Below are positions 42,327-51,847 of a DNA stretch of 64,000 bases, in pieces. The position numbers and the translations under genes were made by a program. The stretch spans positions 1 through 64,000 of the forward strand of contig CAZLMW010000020.1 of NCBI GenBank assembly GCA_964560875.1, read 5' to 3'. Position 1 is the stretch's first letter, and each line of letters starts with the position of its first letter. The notes beneath the pieces were generated by a model. It was not told where the DNA came from. It saw only the letters and a program-made list of their open reading frames with translations, and searched no databases. This DNA comes from CAZLMW01 sp964560875 (GTDB lineage: Bacteria; Myxococcota_A; UBA9042).

Positions 42327-44375
42327 TCACTCCGGCAGCTCGACAATGCGGTCGTCGCGCTGTTTGAGCAGCCGGTCGAAGTCTGACTTCAAGATCGTGA
42401 AGCGGCCCTTGTAGAGCACCTGTTCGTCGGTGGCTTCGGCGAGAGCCCGCGCGGTCGGGTTCTTGTCGGAATCCGCGGGTGAGGCGTCCGCTGCCGTGGT
42501 CTTCTTCCAGCTTCGGAACAGCGCGGCGGCCTTGGCGTTGAGCGTCGACGGCAGCGCGATGTAGTCCAGCGTGAATTCCGCCTGTCCGGGCAACGTCTTC
42601 ATCGCGTGACCGGCCATGTAGCGGACCGACGCGTAGGGATCGATGATTCGCTGCGACAGGTACATCGGCATCCAGTCGGTTCCTGACGCATTCTGCGCGG
42701 GTTTCCAGCCCATGTGCCAGGTGACAAGGGCGCGCTGCAATGCGTGGCCGCTCAGCCCCCAAACCAGCGAGGCTGGGACGCGTTGATGGTCGGCTTTCAG
42801 CGCGGGAACCGGCTGGCCATACCACGCGTTGAGCTTCTGAGCGGTCCACGCCAGTGGCTTGTCGAGGTGGCACAGGCTGCAGGCGTCTGGGCGGCCGGTG
42901 TTGGCGGACCGCGACGCGTCCGGGTTGCTGATCATGTGGTTGCGGGTCGCCTTGAGCAGCGTGTACGTCGCGTTGGGCATGTGGCAGTTGACGCATCGTG
43001 CGCCCGGGCTGTCGATCGTGTGGTGGGTGTGCCGGGGCGAGGCCAATGTCGCGTCCTTGTGACACTGCGTGCACGCCTTGTCGCCGCGCATTCCGGCCTG
43101 CAGCTGGTCGTCGGTCCACGATGCCTTGGGTCTGGGGTCGTCCTTGTCCCGGTGCAGGCGATGGCAATGGGTGCACGCGAGCTTGTCCTTGGAGGGCGGC
43201 ACGGCGTGGCACGGCGACATCTTGATCGCGTTGAGCTCCCGACCGCCCATCTTGATCATGCCGTCGGGCCAGAACGACATGGGCATCGCGATGGGGTTGT
43301 TGTGCATGTAGCGCTTCATGCGCGGGCTGTCGGGCGATTCCAGCGGATCGACAACATGCAGGTGGTCGTCGAGCTTGTCACCGGGCTTGAACGTCTGGCC
43401 GTGATGGTTGTGGAGCGTGGCGTCCGCTTCGCTGCGATAGACGGCTTGTCCGTGGCAGTAACCGCACACCTCGACGGACCGCTCAGGGCTGATCTTGGCC
43501 GGCTGCACGATCGACTTGTCGCCCGACAGCCCAAGGTAGGCGAGGGTTCGTTTGACCGGGCTGCGCATCGCCTCGACATGTTTGCGCGCTGACCCGTGGC
43601 AGGACTCGCAGGCGATCCCGAAGTCGACCACGTCGGTGAGCGCTGGCTTGCCTTTTTCTGTGCTCACGCGCGGACGGCCTCCGGTCGCGTGGCACTGGAT
43701 GCAGTGCATATTCCAGCGGCCGGTTTCATGGCGCGGCGGCCAGAACGTGGGGCGCAGGAAGGCGGCGTCTCGCGGCACCCATCGGCGGTCCTTGATGAGC
43801 CAGAGGTAGGGGAAGATGTCGAGCTCCCGGCCCCCGTTGCGACCTGTCGAAAACCAGTAGATCTGCTTGTGATGGCTGCCGGTGGTCAGGACGATGCGGC
43901 GCTCGAGCATCGGCAGGTGCGGCAGTTGGCGCGCGGCTTTTTGGTTGGACAGGATCTTTTCGAAGTCGGGCGTTGTGACCCAAAACTCATCGGCCTTGCG
44001 GATCAGCTTGCTGCGCATTTTTTCAGGCCCGACGGTGCCCTTCCATTCGGCAATGATGGTGTCTGGGCCCGCCCGCTGCGTCATCTTGCTGTGGAAGCTG
44101 TCCAACCAGCTGCGGTGTTCGTTCTCGTGACAGGACCGGCAGGCGCCGCTGCTGACGTAGTCGTCGCGAGGGGCCTGGACGGGTTGGCCGGCGACCGCAG
44201 CGATCGTCGGTGTCACCGATGGTCCGAGCACGAAGACCGCCACGACTCCGACGATGGCCACGGGTACAGCAGCTATCAGCCAGCGACGAGACGCCCTGCC
44301 TTGCCTGGCGAACCCGACGCCCACGAAGACCGACACGAGAAGCGCGGTTGCGACGGCGATGAGCTCGGTGTTCAT
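42327..44375 (-). CDS. Membrane-anchored octaheme cytochrome c
   Basis: A 682-residue multiheme cytochrome. Two N-terminal membrane helices (about residues 5-22 and 32-51) anchor a periplasmic domain with eight CxxCH heme sites: CRSCH (Cys79), CIQCH, CESCH, CGYCH, CTHCH, CTQCH, CVNCH and CSLCH. An extra SPCHAV is not a heme site. The CxxCH spacing and His-rich tract resemble tetratricopeptide-cytochrome/NrfH-like periplasmic electron carriers and c554-type proteins. No catalytic signature of nitrite or hydroxylamine reductases (e.g. CxxCK) was seen. The gene starts 10 bases after the nitroreductase gene, so one transcript is likely. Partner and substrate unknown. Confidence 0.88.
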   Translation of the reverse strand: MNTELIAVATALLVSVFVGVGFARQGRASRRWLIAAVPVAIVGVVAVFVLGPSVTPTIAAVAGQPVQAPRDDYVSSGACRSCHENEHRSWLDSFHSKMTQRAGPDTIIAEWKGTVGPEKMRSKLIRKADEFWVTTPDFEKILSNQKAARQLPHLPMLERRIVLTTGSHHKQIYWFSTGRNGGRELDIFPYLWLIKDRRWVPRDAAFLRPTFWPPRHETGRWNMHCIQCHATGGRPRVSTEKGKPALTDVVDFGIACESCHGSARKHVEAMRSPVKRTLAYLGLSGDKSIVQPAKISPERSVEVCGYCHGQAVYRSEADATLHNHHGQTFKPGDKLDDHLHVVDPLESPDSPRMKRYMHNNPIAMPMSFWPDGMIKMGGRELNAIKMSPCHAVPPSKDKLACTHCHRLHRDKDDPRPKASWTDDQLQAGMRGDKACTQCHKDATLASPRHTHHTIDSPGARCVNCHMPNATYTLLKATRNHMISNPDASRSANTGRPDACSLCHLDKPLAWTAQKLNAWYGQPVPALKADHQRVPASLVWGLSGHALQRALVTWHMGWKPAQNASGTDWMPMYLSQRIIDPYASVRYMAGHAMKTLPGQAEFTLDYIALPSTLNAKAAALFRSWKKTTAADASPADSDKNPTARALAEATDEQVLYKGRFTILKSDFDRLLKQRDDRIVELPE

Positions 44376-44384
44376 GGGCCCCCG

Positions 44385-45035
44385 TCAATATTCAACGAGC
44401 ACGTCGTCAAGGGACTTGCGCTCGATCGCCGGCACATGGCAGTTCGCCGCAGGATAACCGACCGGCAACAACAAGTAGGCGCGTTCGTTCGATGGCCGCT
44501 TGAGCAGGTCGGCGAGAAACCGCATTGGCGCCGGCGTGTGGGTGAGCGTGGCCAATCCGGCTTCGTGCAGCGCGGCGATCAACATGCCCGAGGCGATGCC
44601 GACCGATTCCTGGACGTAGTAGTTCTTGCTGCCATCCGGGGCGCGTTGGTGGGCAAAGATCACGATCAGCGCCGGAGCGTCTTCGAGAAACGGCTTGTTT
44701 GCATCGGTGCCGAAGGGCTGCAGCTGATCGAGCCATTCGTCGGGCGCGCGATGGTCGTAAAATGCCTGTTCTTCGGCCTCGGCCGCCTCTCGGATGCTGC
44801 TTTTCAGGGCGGGATCGGTCACCAGGCAGAACGTCCACGGCTGCTTGTGAGCGCCCGATGGGGCCTGCGCGGCGGCGTGGATGCAGCGGCGCACGACGTC
44901 GATCGGCACAGGATCGCGGCTGAAGTGGCGCACCGATCGACGGTCTTGGTGCCGCTTGAAGATCGCCTCTGAACGTTCCCGCATCGTGGTTTCTTCGAGC
45001 TTTTCGTAGGGGAGCGGGACCATGCGTGCGGACAT
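44385..45035 (-). CDS. Nitroreductase-fold flavoprotein, IYD/BluB-like
   Basis: A 216-residue nitroreductase-superfamily protein. RRSVRHFSRDPVP (about residues 32-44) is the FMN phosphate-binding region, APSGAHKQPWTF the second FMN loop, and GIASGMLIAALHEAGLATL the family dimer-interface helix. The N-terminal MVPLPYEKLEETTMRER and the EEQAFYDHRAPDEWLDQL region match iodotyrosine deiodinase-like (IYD) bacterial homologues better than classical NfsB. IYD-like enzymes perform reductive dehalogenation in vertebrates; bacterial roles are open. GGAGGA lies six bases before the ATG at 45035. It is divergent from purQ and precedes the octaheme cytochrome. Confidence 0.87.
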   Translation of the reverse strand: MSARMVPLPYEKLEETTMRERSEAIFKRHQDRRSVRHFSRDPVPIDVVRRCIHAAAQAPSGAHKQPWTFCLVTDPALKSSIREAAEAEEQAFYDHRAPDEWLDQLQPFGTDANKPFLEDAPALIVIFAHQRAPDGSKNYYVQESVGIASGMLIAALHEAGLATLTHTPAPMRFLADLLKRPSNERAYLLLPVGYPAANCHVPAIERKSLDDVLVEY

Positions 45036-45160
45036 CGATGTTCCTCCGACACCACTTACATAACACGGTTGCGTGGGTCTCAGCGGTGTGTTACGCCGCG
45101 CCGCAAGACGGCTGAGTGGTCATGGACACCCCATGGCGAAGGTCGTCAGGCAGGCGCCAA

Positions 45161-45967
45161 ATGGGCCGACCACCCGTGCTTGTTTTGCACGCCACCGGGA
45201 CCAACAGGGACCGTGAGGCTGCGCGTGCCATTGCCCTTGCTGGGGGCGCCCCCGACATTGTGCACGTCAATCGCCTGCTGCGCGGCGACGTGCGGCTCGA
45301 CGACTACGCCATGCTCGTCATTCCGGGCGGGTTCTCGTTTGGCGACGACCTCGGCGCGGGCAAGCTGTGGGCGGCGATGCTCCGCGAAAGGGTTGGGGAT
45401 GCCCTCGACGGGTTCGTGGCAGCCAACAAGCCGGTTATCGGGATCTGCAACGGCTTCCAGGTGCTCGTGAAGAGCGGCCTGCTGCCCGGCCCGCTGGGGG
45501 AAGACGTCGCTGACGCCTCGAGCTTCGCGCCCCAGACCGCGACCCTGACCCGCAACGAACGACTTCATTTCGAATGCCGATGGGTGCACCTCGCTGCCAA
45601 CCAGCGGAGCGATTGTGTCTTCACCCGCGACCTCGACGAGCTGATTCACTGCCCCATCGCGCATGGCGAAGGGCGGTTCGTCACGATCGACGACGCCACG
45701 CTGGACCGAATCGAAGGCGCGGGCCTCGTCGCGCTGCGCTACGTCAACGCAGACGGCTCCGACGCCGATGGTTGGCCGCACAACCCCAACGGGTCGCTGC
45801 ACAACATCGCCGGCATCACCAACCAGCAAGGCAACGTGCTCGGGCTGATGCCCCACCCCGAAGATCATATCGACCCCCTGCAGCATCCCGGACGCCACCG
45901 GGGATTGTCCGGGCAGCTTGGCCTGCCGCTTTTCACCGCCGGCGTACGCCACGCGGCATCGGTTTGA
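45161..45967 (+). CDS. purQ: FGAM synthase glutaminase subunit (PurQ)
   Basis: A 268-residue class I glutamine amidotransferase giving ammonia to PurL. The nucleophile Cys96 lies in GICNGFQVL, the catalytic His/Glu in GLMPHPEDH, and FSFGDDLGAG is the PurQ-specific oxyanion region. ATG at 45161 is chosen; a GTG at 45116 is open but adds a basic, non-conserved tail. It opens the purine cluster while its partner PurL is at the other end, eleven genes away. Somewhat longer than B. subtilis PurQ (227). Confidence 0.94.
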   Translation: MGRPPVLVLHATGTNRDREAARAIALAGGAPDIVHVNRLLRGDVRLDDYAMLVIPGGFSFGDDLGAGKLWAAMLRERVGDALDGFVAANKPVIGICNGFQVLVKSGLLPGPLGEDVADASSFAPQTATLTRNERLHFECRWVHLAANQRSDCVFTRDLDELIHCPIAHGEGRFVTIDDATLDRIEGAGLVALRYVNADGSDADGWPHNPNGSLHNIAGITNQQGNVLGLMPHPEDHIDPLQHPGRHRGLSGQLGLPLFTAGVRHAASV

Positions 45968-46018
45968 CGACCTGACCGGGCCGCAGCGCGTTCCGCCGTA
46001 TCCACCCGTGAGCAAAAG

Positions 46019-47341
46019 ATGTCGGTAACAGCAGTCGTGGGCGCCCAGTGGGGTGACGAGGGCAAAGGACGCGTTGTCGATTGGCTCGCCCAGCGCGCCG
46101 AGATGGTGATCCGCTTCCAGGGCGGCGACAACGCCGGCCACACCGTCGTGAACGAATACGGGCTGTTCAAGCTGCACATCGTCCCCTCGGGCATCTTCAA
46201 CCCGAACACGGCCTGCATCGTCGGCACCGGCTGCGTGGTCAATCCTGAAGGCCTGCTGGACGAGCTCGCGCAGATCGAAGCGGCCAATGTCAGCACCGCT
46301 AATCTGTGGCTAAGCGAGCGGGCCCACGTCGTTTTGCCCTGGCATCGCGCACTCGACGGGGCGGAAGAGGCGAGCAGGACAACCGGCGCCAAGATCGGCA
46401 CCACCAAGCGCGGGATCGGGCCTTGCTACACCGACAAGACGTCGCGTCGCGGGCTCCGACTCGGTGATATCCTGCGTCCCGATGTCGCGCGGGCCCGGCT
46501 GGAAGCGCTGCTGCCGCTCAAGAACCGGGAGTTGGCTCACTACGGGCTGCCCGAAGCCAAGCTCGACGATCTCGTTGCGCTGGTCGACAGCTGGCGGGAA
46601 TCGGTCGGCCACCGGATTGTCGACACCGTCCCGATGGTTCGCGACGCTGTGCGAGGCGGCAAGAACGTGCTGCTCGAAGGGCAACTCGGGGTGATGCGCG
46701 ACCTCGACTGGGGCATGTACCCGTACGTGACCTCGTCCAACCCCACGGCGGCCTATGCGGCGGCCGGTGCCGGGATGCCTGCGACGGCCATCACCGACGT
46801 TATCGGCGTGGTCAAGGCTTACTCGACGTCGGTCGGTGGGGGCCCGCTGCCGACCGAATTGCTCGACGCGACCGGCGAAAAACTCCGCGAGCTCGGCCAG
46901 GAGTACGGCGCAACGACCGGACGGCCTCGGCGCTGCGGGTGGTTTGACGGCGTCGCGATTTCGTACGCCGCCTGGCTCAACGGATTCAGCGGCCTCGCCG
47001 TCACGAAGCTCGACGTGCTCGACCGGTTCGACGAGCTGAAGATCTGCAGCGCGTACGAGCTGGACGGCGAGCGAATCGACCGCGTGCCCGACACCGCCGA
47101 CCTCGCGCGCGTCACGCCGGTCTACGAGACCTGGCCCGGTTGGATGTCCGACACCCGCAAGGCCACCTGTTGGGACGATTTGCCCAAGCCTGCGCGCGCA
47201 TTTTTGCACCGCATTTCGCAGCTCGCTGGCGTTCCTATCGCCATGGTCTCCGTGGGGCCCGAGCGGGAAAGCCTGGTCGTCATGACCGGCAGCGAAGACG
47301 TCGCTGGCGACGGTTCAGCAGTGAATGGAGGCGCGGCATGA
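46019..47341 (+). CDS. purA: Adenylosuccinate synthetase
   Basis: A 440-residue enzyme joining IMP and Asp with GTP hydrolysis, the first AMP-specific step. It begins MSVTAVVGAQWGDEGKGR, the diagnostic GTP-binding GDEGKG loop. The catalytic Asp is in WGDEGKG and the His in NAGHTVV. It ends with a 4-base ATGA overlap with purB. Length is normal (E. coli 432). Confidence 0.96.
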   Translation: MSVTAVVGAQWGDEGKGRVVDWLAQRAEMVIRFQGGDNAGHTVVNEYGLFKLHIVPSGIFNPNTACIVGTGCVVNPEGLLDELAQIEAANVSTANLWLSERAHVVLPWHRALDGAEEASRTTGAKIGTTKRGIGPCYTDKTSRRGLRLGDILRPDVARARLEALLPLKNRELAHYGLPEAKLDDLVALVDSWRESVGHRIVDTVPMVRDAVRGGKNVLLEGQLGVMRDLDWGMYPYVTSSNPTAAYAAAGAGMPATAITDVIGVVKAYSTSVGGGPLPTELLDATGEKLRELGQEYGATTGRPRRCGWFDGVAISYAAWLNGFSGLAVTKLDVLDRFDELKICSAYELDGERIDRVPDTADLARVTPVYETWPGWMSDTRKATCWDDLPKPARAFLHRISQLAGVPIAMVSVGPERESLVVMTGSEDVAGDGSAVNGGAA

Positions 47342-48753
47342 GCGCGGTTGGATTTGATGTCTACCAGTCGCCGTTTTCGTGGCGATACGGCAGCGATGCC
47401 ATGCGAGCGTGGTGGGGGCAACGCAACAAGCGGTTGCTCTGGCGCCGTATCTGGATCGCCCTGGCCGAAGCGCAGTCGACGGTGGGCCTGGTTTCCGAGG
47501 CCCAGCTCGCTGACATCACGTCGCAGCGAGACAATATTGATATCGCGCGCGCCCACGCGATCGAGGCCGAGATTCGCCACGACCTGATGGCCGAGGTGAA
47601 GACGTACGCGGAACAATGCCCGGTCGGCGGCGGAATTCTGCACCTCGGCGCGACGTCGATGGATGTGGAGGACAACGCCGATGCGCTACGGATTCGCGGC
47701 GCCCTCGACCTGGTGATCGATTCGCTCTCCGGATTGCTCGGTACGCTCTGCGACAAGGTGGACGCGCTCGCCGATGTCGCCACGATGGCGTTTACGCACC
47801 TACAGCCGGCCGAACCGACGACGATGGGCTACCGGCTCGCCCAGTATGCCCAAGACCTGAGCGTTGACCTCGACGACCTGCGGGCCATCCGGGCCAGCAT
47901 CAAGGGCAAAGGCTTCAAGGGGGCCGCGGGCACGTCCGCTTCCTACATGCAGCTTCTCGCGGGAACCGGCGTCACAACGTTGCAGTTCGAGTCGCGGATC
48001 ATGGGCGCCCTCGAGCTGCCGGCGATGGATGTGGCCACGCAGACCTACGCCCGCAAGCAGGATTACCGCGTCGTTTCGGCGCTCGCCTCGGTCGGCCAGT
48101 CGCTCTACAAGTTCGCCGCGGACGTGCGCATCTTGCAGAGCCCACCGCTCGGCGAATGGGGCGAGCCGTTTGGATCTCGCCAGGTCGGTTCCAGCGCGAT
48201 GCCGTTCAAGCGCAACCCGATCGACGCCGAGAACATCGACTCGGTTACGCGCCTGCTCGCCGCCCTGCCCCGCGTGGCCTGGGACAACGCGGCGCACAGC
48301 TATCTCGAGCGCACGTTGGACGACTCGGCCAACCGCCGATCCGTGCTCCCCGAGGCGTTTCTCATCGTCGACCACGCCATCGCCCGCGCGGTGAAGATCC
48401 TCAACGGACTGCGCATCGATGAGCGAGCCGCCGAGCATCTGCTCGCCGTGTACGGGCCCTTCGCCGCGACCGAGCGCGTCATGATGGAAGTGGCGCGCCG
48501 CGGCGGTGACCGGCAGCACCTGCACGAGGTGATTCGCACCCATTCGCTGCAAGCGTGGGCCGCCATTCGAGAAGGCGCCGACAACCCGTTGCTCGGCCGC
48601 CTGCAAGCCGACCCGGACATCAGCGCCAAGGCCACCGCCGATGAGATCGCCGGTTGGCTCGATGCTGTCGATTATGTCGGCGACGCCCCGCTCCGCGCCC
48701 GCAACCTCGCGGCGACGATCCGTACCCAACTCGCGCCTGTCTCGCAGGCGTAA
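47338..48753 (+). CDS. purB: Adenylosuccinate lyase
   Basis: A 471-residue fumarase-superfamily lyase acting twice in the pathway: SAICAR to AICAR, and adenylosuccinate to AMP. The signature loop is GSSAMPFKRNP, and the second family motif is TFTHLQPAEPTT-like (MAFTHLQPAEPTT). The start ATG overlaps the purA stop as ATGA, implying coupling. Long open frames upstream in the same phase lie inside purA and are not part of this gene. Confidence 0.95.
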   Translation: MSAVGFDVYQSPFSWRYGSDAMRAWWGQRNKRLLWRRIWIALAEAQSTVGLVSEAQLADITSQRDNIDIARAHAIEAEIRHDLMAEVKTYAEQCPVGGGILHLGATSMDVEDNADALRIRGALDLVIDSLSGLLGTLCDKVDALADVATMAFTHLQPAEPTTMGYRLAQYAQDLSVDLDDLRAIRASIKGKGFKGAAGTSASYMQLLAGTGVTTLQFESRIMGALELPAMDVATQTYARKQDYRVVSALASVGQSLYKFAADVRILQSPPLGEWGEPFGSRQVGSSAMPFKRNPIDAENIDSVTRLLAALPRVAWDNAAHSYLERTLDDSANRRSVLPEAFLIVDHAIARAVKILNGLRIDERAAEHLLAVYGPFAATERVMMEVARRGGDRQHLHEVIRTHSLQAWAAIREGADNPLLGRLQADPDISAKATADEIAGWLDAVDYVGDAPLRARNLAATIRTQLAPVSQA

Positions 48754-48806
48754 CCAAAAGGCCACCGAAGACGCCCATTGAGGCGCATCCAACCCCGGAG
48801 AATACG

Positions 48807-49763
48807 ATGCTCGACGTTGCGACCCTGGTTGCTGCCGGCAAGACGCCGCTTCTCAAGACCAACCTGCATGGTGTTGGCGAACGAACCCAAGGCAAAGTCC
48901 GCGACATCTACGTCGACAACGGCAAGCGCCTGCTCGTGGCCACGGACCGCTTTTCGGCGTTTGACCGTGTGCTTGGGGCCATCCCCCACCGCGGCCAGGT
49001 ACTTACGTTGCTGAGCGCGTGGTGGTTTCATCGCCTCCAGGACGTCGTCGCCAACCACATGGTCGATATCCTCGATCCCAACGTGATGGTCTGCAAAGAC
49101 GCCGAGCCGCTGCCGGTCGAGGTCATCGTGCGCGGCTACATCACCGGCGTCACGCCCACGTCGCTGTGGACGCTGTACAGCAATGGTGTCGAAAAGCCGT
49201 ACGGCCTGACGTTGCCCGCCGGGCTCAAGAAGAACGACAAGCTCGCCGAGCCGGTGATTACGCCGACCACGAAGGGCCACGCCGGACAACGCGATGAGCG
49301 CCTGACCGAGGCGGAGGTCGTGAGCACCGGGCTCATCAGCGCCGAGCTGTGGCAGAAGGTCCGCACCGCGGCGCTCGCGCTGTTCAACAAGGGCACCGAA
49401 ATCGCGGCGGCCGGCGGCTTGATTCTCGTCGACACGAAGTACGAGTTCGGTCTTATCAACGGCGAACTGACCCTCATCGACGAGGTCCATACGCCCGATT
49501 CGTCGCGGTTCTGGAAGGCGGCTGACTACGAAAAGGCGATCGTCGAGGGACGCGAGCCGGAAGGGTTCAGCAAGGAGTTCCTGCGGCTCTGGCTCAAGGG
49601 TCAGGGCTTTGATGGCGACGGCGAGGCCCCCACGGTTCCCGAGGAGCTGCTGGCCAAGGCTGCCCAGCGCTACATTGCGGTCTTCGAGGCGCTTACCGGT
49701 TCGGATTTTCGTCCGGCCCCGCTCCCCGCAAACGATCGCATCACCAACAACCTCTACCGCTAG
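48807..49763 (+). CDS. purC: SAICAR synthetase
   Basis: A 318-residue enzyme ligating Asp to CAIR with ATP. Recognised by GKVRDIYVD near the start (nucleotide loop), VEVIVRGYITG, and ILVDTKYEFG...LIDEVHTPDSSRFW. It is longer than the 237-residue E. coli enzyme and closer to the roughly 300-residue yeast Ade1 type. ATG at 48807 with CCGGAG upstream; 53 bases after purB. Confidence 0.95.
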   Translation: MLDVATLVAAGKTPLLKTNLHGVGERTQGKVRDIYVDNGKRLLVATDRFSAFDRVLGAIPHRGQVLTLLSAWWFHRLQDVVANHMVDILDPNVMVCKDAEPLPVEVIVRGYITGVTPTSLWTLYSNGVEKPYGLTLPAGLKKNDKLAEPVITPTTKGHAGQRDERLTEAEVVSTGLISAELWQKVRTAALALFNKGTEIAAAGGLILVDTKYEFGLINGELTLIDEVHTPDSSRFWKAADYEKAIVEGREPEGFSKEFLRLWLKGQGFDGDGEAPTVPEELLAKAAQRYIAVFEALTGSDFRPAPLPANDRITNNLYR

Positions 49764-49793
49764 CAAACGCTGGCTCCAAAGGAGAAGTCCACG

Positions 49794-50279
49794 ATGAGTT
49801 TCTGTCCAATCATCATGGGTTCCCGCTCGGACCTGGCTCACGGCGAGAAGATCGCCGAGGCCCTCGCGGAGTTTGGAATCGAGTCGCAAATCCGTGTCGC
49901 GTCTGCTCACAAGGCACCGGAATTCCTGTTGAATGTGTTGCGTCTGTATAAAGAGGATGTGCGCCCGAAGGTGTATATCACCATCGCCGGGCGCTCCAAC
50001 GCACTCAGCGCGCTCGTCGACGCCCAGGTCACCGCGCCTTGCATCGCTTGCCCGCCGTACTCCGACAAGTTTGGTGGCTCGGACATCTTCAGCTCGCTGC
50101 GGATGCCGTCTGGTGTCGCGCCAGCTGTTGTTGTCAATCCCGGTGGCGCAGCCCTCGTGGCGGCCAAGATCTTCGGCCTGACCAACCCCGAGATCGCTGA
50201 GCGCGTCGCCCAGATGCGTTGCGAGATGGCCGACAAGATCCAACGCGACGACGCCGCGCTTTCTGGTGGTGATGCGTGA
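49794..50279 (+). CDS. purE: Class II AIR carboxylase PurE
   Basis: A 161-residue flavodoxin-like enzyme. MGSRSDLAHGEKI and VASAHKAPEF are PurE motifs. At the position where class I enzymes have a GGAAHLPG loop, this protein has AGRSNALSAL (Gly66-Arg67-Ser68-Asn69), followed by CPP (86-88) and IFSSLRMPSG. These are the marks of class II PurE, as in animal PAICS and Treponema, which carboxylates AIR directly with CO2. No purK lies in the cluster, in agreement. It overlaps purF as GTGA. Confidence 0.94.
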   Translation: MSFCPIIMGSRSDLAHGEKIAEALAEFGIESQIRVASAHKAPEFLLNVLRLYKEDVRPKVYITIAGRSNALSALVDAQVTAPCIACPPYSDKFGGSDIFSSLRMPSGVAPAVVVNPGGAALVAAKIFGLTNPEIAERVAQMRCEMADKIQRDDAALSGGDA

Positions 50280-51847
50280 GCGATTTTCCGGCCGATAACG
50301 TCCTCGGCGACGAGGGGCCCAAAGAAGCGTGTGGCGTGTTCGGCGCCTACACCTGGGCACATGAGCGCATCGACGTCGCTCGCTTGGCGTTTTTTGCGCA
50401 ATTTGCCCAACAACATCGCGGCCAGGAGTCGGCCGGAATCGCGACCAGCAACGGCCGCAACGCCAAGATCCACAAGGGCATGGGGCTGGTCACGCAGGTC
50501 TTCAACAACGACAACCTCGCGCCGCTGCAAGGCCACCTGTGCATCGGTCACAACCGCTATTCGACGACCGGCGGCAGTCACCTGGCCAATGCGCAGCCGT
50601 ACCTCATCGAGACAATGCACGGGCCGCTCGCCGTTGGTCACAACGGCAACCTGACCAACACCACATCCCTGCGCACGGCGCTGTTGAAGCGGGGCGTGGG
50701 GCTGATTTCATCGACAGACAGCGAGGTCATCACGCAGATGCTGGCCGCGCCTCCCGCCGGTGGTGAACCCAACGGGGCCGACTGGCTCAAGCGGATCGAG
50801 GGCCTGATGCGCGCGGCTGATGGCGCGTATTCGGTCGTTGTGCTGACCCGCGATGCCGTGTGGGCGTTCCGCGATGCGGCGGGGCTGCGGCCTCTTTGTG
50901 TCGGCGAATTGATGGGCGATGCGGGTCGCGCGCTCGGTTACGCCGTGGCCAGCGAATCATGCGCCTTGGCCACAATCGGCGCCCGCTACCTGCGCGAAGT
51001 ACAGCCCGGTGAAGTGGTGCGCCTCGACGCGCGGGGGCTGCACAGCTTCCCCGTGATGACCGAGGAGAAGGATCCGGCCCTTTGCGTGTTCGAATACGTC
51101 TACTTCGCGCGTCCGGACACCAGCTTGGAAGAGCAGACGGTGCACGATGTCCGACAACGCCTCGGCGCCAAGCTCTGGGAAGAGTCCCCCTGCGAAGCCG
51201 ACGTCGTCATCGGCGTGCCCGACTCTGCGACCCCAGCAGCCATCGGCTATGCCGTTGCGTCTGGGATCCCGTATAGCGAGGGCCTCACCAAGAACCGGTA
51301 CATCGGTCGCACGTTCATCGAGCCGTCCGATCGCCTCCGTCGCTCGCGTGTCACGCTCAAATACAACCCGCTGCGGGCCAACCTCGAAGGCAAGCGCGTT
51401 GTGCTCGTCGACGACTCGATCGTGCGCGGCAACACCATTGGACCGCTCGTTCGGCTGATTCGTGATGGCGGCGGCGCGGCCGAGGTGCACGTTCGGGTGA
51501 GCTCGCCACCGGTCGCACATCCCTGCTTTATGGGCGTGGATATGGCCACGTACGAGGAGCTTATCGGCCACCGCATGACGGTCGACGAGATCCGCGAGTT
51601 CATCGGCGCTGACAGCCTGGGTTACCTGACCGTCGACGGCATGATGAACGCGGTGCGGTCCGGGATCGAAAAGCCCGAAAGCTGCGGCCACTGCAACGCG
51701 TGTTTCAGCGGCGACTACCCCCTCGATGTGAGCGAATGGCTCTCGGTCGCCAACCGCAAGAACGCGTTTGAATCCGGCGGGTCACGACGGGCCGACAGCG
51801 TCCGTTCGACAGGTCGCATCCCGCGTCAAGGCGATCCGGTCAACTGA
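50276..51847 (+). CDS. purF: Amidophosphoribosyltransferase, Fe-S type
   Basis: A 523-residue enzyme making phosphoribosylamine from PRPP, the committed step. An 18-residue propeptide precedes the catalytic CGVFG (Cys19), as in the B. subtilis type. Cluster ligands are visible in CVFEYVYFARPD, HPCFMGVD and CGHCNACFSGDYP, so a [4Fe-4S] centre is expected. The PRPP loop is VVLVDDSIVRGNT. Start is GTG, overlapping the purE stop; the stop shares a base with the purD ATG. Confidence 0.95.
   Translation: MSDFPADNVLGDEGPKEACGVFGAYTWAHERIDVARLAFFAQFAQQHRGQESAGIATSNGRNAKIHKGMGLVTQVFNNDNLAPLQGHLCIGHNRYSTTGGSHLANAQPYLIETMHGPLAVGHNGNLTNTTSLRTALLKRGVGLISSTDSEVITQMLAAPPAGGEPNGADWLKRIEGLMRAADGAYSVVVLTRDAVWAFRDAAGLRPLCVGELMGDAGRALGYAVASESCALATIGARYLREVQPGEVVRLDARGLHSFPVMTEEKDPALCVFEYVYFARPDTSLEEQTVHDVRQRLGAKLWEESPCEADVVIGVPDSATPAAIGYAVASGIPYSEGLTKNRYIGRTFIEPSDRLRRSRVTLKYNPLRANLEGKRVVLVDDSIVRGNTIGPLVRLIRDGGGAAEVHVRVSSPPVAHPCFMGVDMATYEELIGHRMTVDEIREFIGADSLGYLTVDGMMNAVRSGIEKPESCGHCNACFSGDYPLDVSEWLSVANRKNAFESGGSRRADSVRSTGRIPRQGDPVN

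Noticed and set aside
42300..44375. Nitrite or hydroxylamine reductase identity for the octaheme protein
   Set aside because: All eight sites are ordinary CxxCH; no CxxCK site or active-site Tyr/Lys pattern was found, so only an electron-transfer role is supported.
45036..45160. Purine riboswitch or PurR-type operator before purQ
   Set aside because: The 125-base gap has no recognisable xpt-type aptamer core or PurR palindrome.
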